Assembly: GCA_009760855.2 (NCBI GenBank)
Contig: WPIO01000040.1
Location: 52,501-114,500, forward strand
DNA from: Cristatella mucedo
Taxonomy: Eukaryota > Bryozoa > Phylactolaemata > Cristatellidae
Direction: 5' to 3'
Length of the DNA stretch: 62,000 nt
Shown here in pieces: positions 1 to 26,823 of the stretch. The position numbers and the translations under genes are program-made. Position 1 is the first letter of the stretch. Each line of letters begins with the position of its first letter. The notes beneath the pieces were generated by a model that made no database searches, was not told where the DNA came from, and saw only the letters and a list, made by a program, of their open reading frames with translations.

Positions 1-2478
1 AATTGGTTGTAAAATCATGCGACAAATGCCAGCATGCGTGCAGTAGATTGGAGAGTGTGCACAGCGTATTTTCAACACCCTGCGAACAGGAACAAAAAGC
101 CGTTTAACCGGAAGCGAGTCCTAGAATTTATTAGGCTGAGCCTCTTAGTTACGTCGCGTCGCCCTGGCTATGCAGTCTTTAGAATGCAATTCTCAAATTT
201 GCATTGAATGACAAAAGCAGACTCTTTTCTTACCGTCCGCCATTTTTCTTTTGCTATTTACCTCAGTTCCGGTGGTGTCGCCGGTTCGGCTGAAAGCAAA
301 GTTTGTGGTGGATAATTGATACAACAATAATAGTATCGTGTCTGTGTAGCCCCGTAGGAGAACTAAGTATATGTCTGGGCCACTGATTAGTGGTGGCACG
401 CAAAATTAAACATCATGCACAAGCGCACGAAGACGGTTGGCGCGGATGGAGCCAATGCTGAAAATTGTAGTTCATTTTAAATGCCATCAAGTCAGAGGAA
501 GTCACGACTCCAGTAGTTATTGAGTTCCACACACACGGGAGCAAAAGCAAGCTTTCAGCTCGCGAGGTCTTCATAAGATTTGCGGTTGGTTATGGGTATA
601 GCTAAGCGCGGTTCGGACCGAAGAAACTAAATACTTCAAATGACAACGCTGGAGCAAGAAAATGAAGGGACCTGAAAAATTGAGAGAGAGATAGGACCTT
701 AAAAATGTATATAGATGTAATTCATTTTTACAGGATCATACTATAACCTAATCTCTACGTTGCACCACTCAGTGGCCTCGGGACAAATACTGCTGCTTCG
801 CACGTGCCTCGAGGCTCGAGCCCATGACCTCGGTCATTAAATGCATTCCCTTTGACCTCGTTAGTTGAAGGCGAGTACCTTAACTCCTGGGCCAAACCAG
901 CTCGGCGCTTGAATTCGATGCGCTGCTTGTAAGGTTGGGCCACTGCAGTTTGGAGAGAATTAATTAAAGTGGTGTGTTGTAATTTTGACGTGCACGACAG
1001 CCTAGCGGCAGAGTTGCCATTGCCATTGCCATTACTGTTGCCATTACAATTGCCATTACAGGTACCAGCTTCGCCGTGCAACCTGAATTATTGAAATTTT
1101 CTCAGCCCAGAGTAAACCGGCCTTGACTGAGGCGCTAATGAGATCGAAAGGTCGCATAACGGGACACGAGTGGGGGGAGGGCAGGGGCGGAGGCGGGAAG
1201 GGGGAATCTCGTAAAGAACCTCGAGGGTATTTGATAGAAGAGCCCCTTTTGAGGTTAAGGCCTGCTGGCACTCGCGATCTTGGTCCCCATAGCAACTCGT
1301 GCAGTGCCCCAGTGCAACCGTGGCAACTCGCAAGCCCCCCAGAATCAAAGTGAACGAAAGCGGAACGCAGCCGCTCGCTGCTGCCGTCGAATGCTAAGAA
1401 TTGCAGCGGAAGCCGCCGGAAGCGAACGGAAGAGCGAGGCAGCTTCGAGGCTGCCGGTTTACATGCGCAAGCTGGACGAGCGATGAGATCAGGGATAGGA
1501 GGTGAAGACGAGGTGTAGGTCAGGGTGAGGCATAGGTCAAAGTCGGTTGATGCAAGCGAGTGGAGCGCCTGTAAGCCAGAGAGAAGATCGTGAAATAGAT
1601 TCGGATTAGATATGGACCCAGTGAAGTCGGAAGGAAGTGGCGCTATGTAGAAGCCTTTGAGAGCAACCATAAAGAGCTGCCGCCGAGTGTTGCACCGATA
1701 GTCGCAGACCAATTCAGGTCACTGACCGGCTAACAACGAAGAGGAAAATCTTAAGACCTCTGAAAAATGTGTCATACGTATGCAGCATCGAAATCAACTT
1801 GCACAGCAAGTCTTTCATGCGAATTACGCCGAGTTTGAGCTTTAAAACCCGGTTTAGCATCCCAATACTGCTGAACTTCGTTGACTCGGAGCAGTGATTT
1901 TCCGACAGAGATTCGAGACAAAGTAATTTATCTAAAATAATAATGATACTAAAACAAGTCTTTTTATAGTTCTCTAAGTGATGTGAGCTTCTATCCTGGT
2001 GCCTTTTAACTAGCTGCAATAGAAGGCATGAACTAAACTTTAAGACAAGCAAGGTAGATCGCGTAGCCAAGCATGCAAAAGCAACCATTACACTTAAACA
2101 AGCATAACAAGTACACAATGAGACGCACAGGATCGCTGGTTAGCAGGACCCGTGGCTAGAAACGCGCACTCAATCATGCATGGGTAATAACTCGGGAAAA
2201 GGATACTTTCACTGTGTCGCCGCACAAACGCGTATCGCTCTTTCCCTCAGTCATGACGTGCATTTTTTTTAACCTCAGTGTTAAACCATTTGCGGAAATG
2301 CGGCCTGCAGGTTGTATTATATCAAGCGCGAGCTTCGTCAATACTAGGCACATTATTCACAATTCTTCGCTCCGATCACGTTGCAATGCGAATGACCTTG
2401 AGATGACGGGTGCAGCAACTGAAAGTAATTGGCTGGCTTATTGCTGTTCTTATTCTCCGCCTTCAGCCTGATCTGCAG
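1..2478. other. Cav2 intronic or upstream sequence without recognisable exon
   Basis: I find no exon of the Cav2 S1-S3 region in either strand here. A GCCATT-type hexamer array lies at about 1014-1060. A minus-strand tRNA-like SINE remnant, with a B-box-like GGGCTCGAGCC, lies at about 770-905. Confidence 0.55.
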
Positions 2479-18594
<16,116 letters not shown>

Positions 18595-18785
18595 TCCACC
18601 CGAGCCTTCGCATTGCCCACACGCGGTGGCTCTGCCCCTCTTCCTTGAGCGGCAGCAGGGGTGGCTGCTACCACTTCAGGCTGTCTGTCGCCACTTCACC
18701 GCCCCGATGTTTAGGAAGAGCCGATGTATTTCTATGCAATTGCGTCACTAACTCTTCAAAAGAGTCGCACAAGTCTTTTACGATG

Positions 18786-18791
18786 AATAAA
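18786..18791 (+). promoter_or_regulatory. Candidate polyadenylation signal of the Cav2 transcript
   Basis: AATAAA lies about 190 bases downstream of the Cav2 stop codon on the coding strand. No alternative canonical hexamer is closer. Confidence 0.6.
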
Positions 18792-19129
18792 TTGCACGCT
18801 GCACAGTGCCAACCGTATCTCGGCGCTTAGGTCTTGAGAATGCGCCGACACACGAGGGCCGGAGTGGTGGGCTGGAACGATCTCGCTCTGATATAGGCTG
18901 GCCCGCCGATCCGCTCCCGGATGCACTACTTTTTCGTAAAAAAAGTGAGAGAGACAGATGGCATGAGAAGGACGGTACAGAGCAGCGGCCGACGTCGCTC
19001 GCTCGAAGCTCGTCGTGGTCAGAGCGGCGAAATCTCGACCTTCGACGCCTGAGCTCAACGTCACCAGCACGCGACGTCGCTCGCTCAAAATCTCATTTGC
19101 CCATGCGAAAAAGAGCGGCAAGGCTTGCA

Positions 19130-19310
19130 CCAGGGTCTTAGCCGACGGGTAAGGCGTCAACGCTCTGCACAGGTCGTGGGTTTGAGTCCAGCAGTGGACG
19201 ATCTTTTTACTTGGGCCTGCTTTTACTTTTACTGGGCCCACTGCAAGCGGTGGCGATCGCCGCTGACATTCTTCTGCCGCCGTAACAATGAGGCTGTTGA
19301 ATCGGCTAAC
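19130..19310 (+). mobile_element. tRNA-derived SINE
   Basis: The head contains an A-box-like GTAAGGC segment and a B-box-like GTGGGTTTGAGTCC. The body matches the copy at 48835-49005, with CCACTGCAAGCG and GAGGCTGTT in common. It is not a functional tRNA gene. Confidence 0.72.
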
Positions 19311-19854
19311 GTTTTCAAACTTTTTAACCTATTCAATCGCCTAAAGGCTACCACGCTTCTCTCGCCGGGCCAATGACACTAGTGCTCGCTGGCGGCGGCA
19401 AATTGCTGACCTCTGACGTTGACCTCTCACTGATCTCCTGAACATCCTTGAAACTGCCGATCTGTCGCGCCTGAGTACATGCCTGGCGTGCACTTTCAGA
19501 CTTGGAGCCGTGCACGAGGAACGCACGTGCGCTCATTCATGTGCGGCTGTCTTTGAGCGTAGCGGACTCGCCGAGTTCGACGGGGCACGTGGAGCCTCTC
19601 TTTGCTGCCTAAAAAGACCTCTAGTTTGCTTCTCATCTGGTTGCATAGCGGCTGTGTCCTGCTTGGCCTAAGATCTGGCCACTGTTCGCAGTGGCCTAGC
19701 CAGGATTTTCACCTAGGGGGAGGCAAGACCAGCGTAATATTAATGCAGGAGAAAAAGGCATGATTTTTATTGGGTGGGGCCAGACCAGCAGTTAGTAAAA
19801 AAAAACTATAGCTTAAAATCGTGTTTATTCGACACAGACTCGGCAGTTGCTCGT

Positions 19855-20455
19855 TAATAATAATAAAACGCTTGACAAAGTGCCCTCAGAGAACTCAATC
19901 TCTTTCTAGGCGCTTCACATGTACTGCAAAGGAAGCACGATCGAATGGTTAGTGGTAGCATGTGCAAATACAACAAGAACAACATTTTTAGGGTCGGCAT
20001 GCAAGTATGGTTAGTGGCAGCATGCACAGTGGCAGCACACAGGGACCCACTAAATGCTGCGATAAATAGATGCGTTTTTAGTTTCTTTTTAAATGTGGTC
20101 AAGTTAGGGGATGTCTTGAGTTCCAGGATTTGAGAGCATACGAACTAAATGCATGGTCCCCAAAGGATTTGAGGTTTACATGAGGTATATGCAAACAATT
20201 GCATTCCAAAAAACAGGTGGTACGATGGTTAGGCAGTGATAGGTAAGATGGAGCCAAAGAATGAAGGGACCAAAAAGTGAGTGATAGAACCTTGAAGTCG
20301 ATGTGCTTCTTGACTGGGACCCAGTGCAGGTCGGCGAAAAGTGGTGTGATGTGGCAACTGTGACGATCATGACAGACAAACCCAGGTGCAGAGGAGTCAT
20401 TTGGCCCCTCGCGCAGAACGAATCCGTTAACATCACGCCATGTCTCAAGGAAATT
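19855..20455 (-). mobile_element. LINE family A remnant
   Basis: Minus-strand copy with a decayed ORF2 C-terminus (recognisable FGPFILWLHLTY, from the usual alanine-pro-tyr motif region) and the 3' tail ending in ATT repeats at 19855. It is downstream of both Cav2 and CIMAP. Confidence 0.75.
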
Positions 20456-21125
20456 CTCAGAAATCTGTTATTGCCAATTTAAATCCGACGTGCACTGACG
20501 GTTTTCTGACACGAGCCGCACGACCAGCATAGTGACCGACGCCAGGGGGGGGGGGCTTGGTTTCCGCGTCATCTGGGGCTCCGCCAGGCTTCGAGGCGAC
20601 GTGAACCCACTCGACGCTGCCAGCTGTCTCGTGGCCGATTTTCCGAAAGTGAGCCCGAAGTGCAACCGCTGCTTCGCACCGGCGGCAAAAACATTGTCGA
20701 GTCGCCAGCGGTCCTGCTTCCGGCCCATTGGCGGCATTGCTCTGACGACCGCCCCGGTCGTGGCAGCCAAGATTCGAGAGCGGCGAGCGGCAGACAACGG
20801 CGGAGGCGGGAGCCGGCGTGCCGTTTTGCCTCGTCGCGTTCGCTGGTTCTCGCCCCCTTCCTCCAAGAGGCGGAACCATTGGCGAAGGCGGGCTCGAGGA
20901 CGGAGCTGCCTTTCCAATTTCCGACGAGCAGAACGGCATCGTGGCGGCGGGCGACGAGTAATCGCCGAGCATAGTCGCAGTACTCACATATGTCGTCAAA
21001 CCACGAAGATTTCGAGGGATCGGCGGCCGCCGGCCGGTCGATGTCAAGGACCACCGAGGCCGACGAGACCCCAGCGCTAGGCCGCCGCCGCGAGCCATCG
21101 AGAAAGAGAGAGAGAGAGAGAGAGC

Positions 21126-23372
21126 CTAGTCGTCGGCGACCTCGCCGGCGAACAGCGGTGTCACGGCGTACTCGCAGTGGCGAACGCCGAACGAGAAGGC
21201 AGCCGCCTGGCGCTTGCTTGAGTAGCAGAAAGGCGGGCACTGCTCGACGCGGTGAGCGTTCGGCGCCGGCTTGACCGTCTTGTCTCCGGGCGGGTAGCAG
21301 CGGCTCGCCAGGCTGTGCGTCGGCGCTCGCCTCTTGATCACGTCCTGCGCCACAGCGTCGTGCGAAGCCGAGCCCGGCGTCCGGGCCAGGTCCTCGTCGT
21401 AGCCGCCTGCACGAGCTCGCGACCGCGAGACGGAGTGTGAGCCGCCGAAGAGCGTGGCGCTCGCCGGCCGCTCGTGCGATCGCCCACAACGCACTCACCT
21501 CGCTTGCTCTTGAACGTGAGCGAGTGCGCCGGGGAGCGCCTCAGTGTGGGCGCCGACCGGCCGAGCGTGCTCGCGTTCGGCACGTAGGCGTTCGGCGCTG
21601 GCGTGAACATGCTGTCCACCTTGCTGTCTGGCAGTCGCTTCTTCAGCGTCCACTGCGGAGTATTCGGCGACGGCGGGTAGACGTACTTTTCGGGCGCGTA
21701 GTGGCCAGGACCGGGAAAGTTCACCTTTTCACCTGCCCGACGTGCGGAAACCGACGACTGTGTGACGAGTAGCGTAAAAGCGTGCACAAGCGCCTCGCTG
21801 CCTCGACGGTGCGTTTCGTTCCGCCGCCGCCCGAAATTTCGCATCTGCCGCCGAAGCTCGGCAGTAAACTGACCCGGTAGCCGCGTCCTGGCGGCCATCG
21901 TGTACTGTGGCACGCCTTGCCCTTCGCGGCCGACGCCGCCTTTCACCACGTAAGCCGCCGGTCCCGGGCTTCGTTGCTTGTCGCCTGCTCTCGAAGAACG
22001 ATGGCAATGGAGCTGAGTCTGCACCACCGCGGGCGCCCGGCACAGGCGAAATTTTGAAGATTCGGGGCAGGATTGCTACGGGACCAAGGACGAATTATGC
22101 TGGTTATTTGGAAGAGCTGTGAGTATGACGTCAAAACAGGAGCTCCCGCCTCCTGGTCAGCTTTCATCCCCTGTAGCACTGGCCAGGCAATTCGGAGGCG
22201 GCGGCGAATGTGGGCAAAGGGGGAGCGTACGAGCTCCCGGTGGCGGGTGGCACCTTTGAGTTCTAGCGAGCACCTGGGAAGCACCAGCGCTCTCACCTGC
22301 TCGCACTCTCATGGCCATCGAGTAGGCCGGGTTTCGCAGCTTGGTCGATTCAGTAGCGTGCTCCTCGAAACCGATTAGCCGTCGGAGTGCGTACTGCGGC
22401 CCCGGGGCTGCAACGTGACGTGACGGCCTAAAGCAGCGGCAGCGGCAGCGGAGGTGGCAGAGGCAGCGGCGGCTCGATTAGGACGCCTTGGCGAGGACTA
22501 CGCGGCACCTCCGCCAAGCTCTCGTGGCGGCGGGCCATCAGGAAGAGCCGTTGTGCTGCCGGGCGGCGGACCGGCGGTTCTGAGCTGCTACTTCCGTGCT
22601 ACTCACTACCTCAACTGCTCCCTGACTCTGCTATGCTTCCCACTTTCTCTTAATTGCGTGAGATGAAGTCCTTTGGCTACCGAATGAGTACTGAAAGCCG
22701 CTTAGGCTGTGAGTACTCTATAAAAAAAAGCTCTGCTGCGTTAACACCCGCATAGTCTTTGTGGCTTTGTGAAGTTACTAACAGAGATACATTGCATTAC
22801 AACGTGCCACCCGTCTCTCGAGGTGGCGGCGAGCAGGGCTCCAATGAGGCGACTGCTCCAGCGGCTCGAAAATTGCTCACGAGCTTGTGCACACCCGACT
22901 GCGCACGAGACGCTGCGCTTTTTCGGTAGAGTCGGTGAACGGTCAGCTGCGGTCCTAGCCAGCTCCGTCTTGAAAATGCGATCTGGAACTTCAGCCGCAC
23001 CAGATAGCTGGGCACGCGACTTGGGCGGATATTTCCGGCTTTCGCTGCTCGCCAGCGTGACCCGCCGCGTGACCTCATTTCTGCCGGAAGGCGGCGCTCA
23101 TATGCTCCTCCAGCGGGTGGCGGAGGCGAAAGCGAGGAAACGGCGAGACTTCTCGCCATTTAGGCAGCCACGCGGCGGCTGCAGCGGCTAAATCGGAGCT
23201 CGCTTCCACGCGGCTGTCAAAAGCGGAGACCGGGAGGTTGGGGTCGGAGGTTGGAGGCCAGGAGGAGGCCGGGCTACTTACTCTTCTGTCGTGGGCTCGT
23301 TATGTACACGGTTCTCGTATGATGGAACTGGGATGAGACGTTAGTCGCCTCTGCAAGCATGGCCGCCGCCAT
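21126..23372 (-). CDS. CIMAP1-like: CIMAP/ODF3-like (SHIPPO, STPGR-repeat) ciliary microtubule protein
   Basis: This is a five-exon gene on the minus strand: 23372-23282, 22407-22297, 21984-21874, 21732-21499 and 21406-21126, all joining in phase (about 275 residues; ODF3 proteins are about 250). The repeats read TPGPQYAL with RNPAYSM, SPGPAAYVV with PQYTMAAR, FPGPGHYAPEK, FTPAPNAYVP with SPAHSLTFKSK, ARTPGSASHDAV, and PPGDKTVKPAPNAH. The end is FSFGVRHCEY and a short acidic tail. Family members are microtubule inner or associated proteins of cilia and sperm flagella. The first exon is less secure: its ATG at 23372 follows a CAG-rich stretch, but its donor GA|GTAAGT and phase fit the second exon. 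Several repeats have lost the full PGP core. Confidence 0.85.
22578..22803 (+). mobile_element. LINE family B 3' end copy
   Basis: Plus-strand copy of a second LINE 3' end. Its signature is CTACTCACTACCTCAACTGC, then a stretch ending GAGATACATTGCATTAC. The same block recurs at 32268-32516, 33090-33460 and 56240-57150. Confidence 0.8.
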
Positions 23373-24304
23373 AATGCCGAAAGACACCGCCCAACCTCTG
23401 TCGATAAGTAGCGAGAGTTCGGCACCAAGGAGAAGTTTGGCCCAACGACGCAGCTGCTGCTGCTGCTGCTGCACGTCCACACGCCGCCTGCTGCTGCCGC
23501 TGTAGATGCCGCTCGAGAACGCCCAACACGAGATGCCGCTTCTGGCAGCGCAACTCCACCGACGACTTTGCGTCGACGCCAAGCGCGACGAATTGAAATG
23601 GCTTCCGGTGAACGCCGCCTTCACGGCATGCAGGAGCTCGGCGAGCAGCTAAACAGATTTCAATGTCCTCGGCGAAGCCCGCCGTAGTAGCAGCCTAAGT
23701 AGCCGCCGAACAGTACTTGAGCCGCCGCATGGGTTCCGGTGGCTGAGACGTAGCTTCCGGTTCGCTGCTACCGCTCCGACGAGTTATCGGCGTCGCTGGG
23801 CGTCTTGAACACCGCTAGGGGTCTAGCACCGTAACTGTCTGCGGCAACCGAGTTGATATCCTGCGAGCCGGCCGCGGTGAGCAACGTGGCCCGGCTCGCA
23901 GTGACGGCGGAAGTGACGCGGATAGAGGAAGCGTAAGCGTACAGTCGTTTTGAAGGCAGTTGGACGCTCGCACTAGGCACGCAGCGAAATGCCCTGCCAT
24001 TATGGTCTTTTAGCTTGGCCAGCAAAGCTTGAACAACTGAAGACCTCTTGCGAAATAGCCGCGACAAGATGGCTTGTCAGCTCGGTGATAATTATTAATG
24101 AAACCCGGTTTGCGTACGATCTCCGACCCGCCTTGGCCTGCCCCGACCTGCTCAGATTCTCTCAATAAATACGGTTACGCAGCTCATAAAACTGCTTATT
24201 GTGGCTATTGCAGAGCGGTCTCTCTAGTTTTAATACAGCGATCAACGGTCGTAACCGCGTGGCTTTTCACTGTAGAATCTCTCAAAAGCGTCCGTCCTCG
24301 GGCG

Positions 24305-24660
24305 CACGTTTTTTGAGAGATTCTACATCTAAGTTGGTCCATGCATTTGTGACATCCCGTCTCAGCTTCTGTAACTTACTGCTTGCTGGTCTACTGGCCT
24401 GTACACTCAGGCGCTTACAGCTGATGCAAAGCTCTCAGCCAGGCTTCTCTGTCGCGAGCGTCGTAGTTGTCACATCTCACTACTTCCCGTACACCCGCAC
24501 TAGGTCCCAGTCTAGCAACGCACTGACTTTGAGGTTTTGTCCCTCACATTTAGGTCCCTTCATTCTTTGGCTCCAGTTTACCTATCAGATATACTCTCCC
24601 ACAGGCCAAGCATCGTACCACCCACTTTTTGGAATCTAACTGTTGACCTCTACCGTCAAA
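24305..24660 (+). mobile_element. LINE family A remnant, ORF2 C-terminal part
   Basis: The plus strand reads SKLVHAFVTSRLSFCN, LLLAGLLACTLRRLQLMQ and HLGPFILWLQFTYQ. These are the thumb and C-terminal motifs typical of L2/CR1 clade reverse transcriptases (vhAFitSRLDyCNsLLaGLP, then LRRLQ). Frame damage is present. No 3' tail follows, so the copy is fragmentary. Confidence 0.8.
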
Positions 24661-25960
24661 CTGGTGTAAAAACCTGTCACCGATTGCGCCGCCGCTCTTT
24701 CCGATCCGCCGACTTACTTTAGACTCGCTATGAGCACGCGACGTAACTTGAGTGCTACTCATAATTAACGAAGCTTTACTTCTCATCATAAATTTGGGTG
24801 AGTTAATACGGCTTTGTCTCATGACGCGAGGAAAGAGCAGCCGGGTCCGATTTCAACACGAGGCATGAAAACGGGCTCATTTGATTTCCAATTGCTTCGG
24901 ACGTCTAAAAGTCAACGGACAAATGCATGCCTTTACGTAACAATTCCTGCGGTGGCTACTTCTGACACACTGCACAGCGTTGCCTATCAATATCTATTGC
25001 ATTCTCTCGGCTTGCAGAGAGGCCGAAGTGTTTGCTTCGCTTATGTAGGTCGCACGGCGGTGAAACAAGCAGTATGTGAACGAATTTCAGACCAAATGTT
25101 TAGCGAGCTGCTACTCAATCCTCCACGGCAACTGTTTCAAATAAAGAGCCGCAAAAGACATTACTAGCCGCAGTTCAAAATGGACGCCCGAGTCATGTCT
25201 TACTTACGGCCATTGAAGACAGATCAGCCCGAAGGCGATTATCTAAATGCTCCTTAAACAGGCCAAGAAAGGAGGGAAATTGCACAGAGCGGGGCTTCTT
25301 CTACTTGAACGAATATAAACATCCTAGCCTCCATCTTGTTCCTTCACAGAATATAAGCATCCGGCTTCCATCTTGTTCCTCCACAGCGGCCGCTAGTTTG
25401 GCGGAAGACCTCGGCCTAAGTACAATTTGATGGCGTTTCCTCCCTATTATTACTACTTGGAAATTTAGCGTGTCAATTCTCACCTCTTTTTCGAGAAATT
25501 GACGGCGTTAATTAAGCAGATCGGTCGAGAAGGGTTAGAAAGAGCCGTGTCAATCAACTCCGACAGGCAGACGACCCGAGAGACCGGCAAGTTGCAGCTG
25601 CTTAATCGCCACCTCTCACTCGGCGCTGCTTCTATGGAGGTTGTACGTGCGACCGCTGAGATACCCATACTCAGCAATTCGCTCTTCAATGCCACCTGGC
25701 ACGACAATGCTCATTGACCATGAGTTTTGACACGTCCGCTCCTGCCAGAGGTTATATGGAAGGTCATTGGATTTGAAAAATTTCATGGAAAGGATATTAT
25801 AAGGTTGATTGCATGCAAAAAACTCTTTGCACTAACCGCCTTGAGAAACTCCTAGACATTTTTTATAGCTGCAATCCCGAATATTTTGCTTCCTGCCAGG
25901 GTAACATTGCTTAGCGGTATACATATGCATACACCTATAAATATATCAATAATATATATA

Positions 25961-25962
<2 letters not shown>

Positions 25963-26027
<65 letters not shown>

Positions 26028-26064
26028 ACATACACATGCACACACATTAAATATATATATATAT
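25963..26064. repeat. (CA)n microsatellite followed by (TA)n
   Basis: A CA tract of about 60 bases with TACACA interruptions is followed by a short TA tract. It lies between the tetraspanin 3' end and the LINE fragment at 24305. Confidence 0.95.
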
Positions 26065-26752
26065 ATAATCCCGTTAAAGCTTTTTTGAGCTGGAATGAAA
26101 AATATTTAAGATAAAATCACTGTCTGCACAGTGTCTGTCTAATGTGTTGTGACCTACAACTGATCGACGATCGATGAGCTTAGAGAGAATTGTCTCAATT
26201 TTGTCGCCTTCCGCTTAGAGCCAAAGCAAATAGTCGCGTATACGCCCTAATTTTGGTCTCCTCGACAGCCGGTACGCGGCAAAGCGCGGCTCTACGGTGA
26301 ACGGCGACAGTCCGTTACGAACGTCTGCTACGCGGCAGCCAGTTTCAATGAACTCCTACGCAACCTCTCCGGAAAGAAGCGCCTCGAACTTTTAAACCGT
26401 TAATAGCTTGGAGAAGATTTTGAGATTATGACACTGTCGTTGGATTATGGGCTATAGGGATTTATGGCAGTGGTAATTAAGTAACGGGCGGCAAAGGCTC
26501 CGTGAGTGAGTTTAATAATTTAGAACCATTAGTAGCCTGCTCGTCATCGGCTCGGCGTACTCGCCCGCCAGCGTACCGCCGATTTTCGCGTCCCGACCCT
26601 CTCGAGGAACCGCGGCGCTTACCGAAACCGAACGCTGCCTGTATTTGGTCGCATTCGTCTGTATTTGGTCGCATCGAATCCTCTCGCCTGCCGAGGCGAA
26701 CGAGGAGAAGGCCGAGCGACAAGGACGAGCTCATCGAGTAGAGAGCGAGAGA

Positions 26753-26805
26753 GGATTAGGAGAGAGAGCAGCAGCAGCAGCTGCTGCAGCTCTCTCTCCT
26801 AATCC
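26753..26805. repeat. Perfect inverted repeat just past the tetraspanin stop codon
   Basis: The 17-base arms GGATTAGGAGAGAGAGC (26753-26769) and its exact complement (26789-26805) flank a 19-base CAG/CTG-rich centre. On the tetraspanin mRNA this would be a stem-loop starting about 19 bases after the stop codon. Confidence 0.9.
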
Positions 26806-26823
26806 GCCCGAGTTTCGACGAAG

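Larger units (their letters stand above)
18595..21125. other. Cav2-CIMAP intergenic region
   Basis: It holds the Cav2 3' untranslated region, a SINE (19130-19310), a LINE family A copy (19855-20455), and an 11-base G run at 20545. The two genes converge here. Confidence 0.65.
23373..26823. other. CIMAP-tetraspanin intergenic region
   Basis: It holds a CAG/CTG-rich stretch near 23450-23475, a LINE family A fragment, a 37-base imperfect tandem duplication at 25311-25385, and the CA microsatellite. No gene is recognised. Confidence 0.6.

Noticed and set aside
20569-21498. 309-residue minus-strand reading frame
   Set aside because: It runs through the last CIMAP exon and its intron in the wrong frame; the correct frame shows STPGR repeats.
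23274-23624. 116-residue minus-strand frame with a Gln run
   Set aside because: As a free-standing gene it has no support. Only its last part, from 23372 to the donor at 23282, is kept, as a probable CIMAP first exon.
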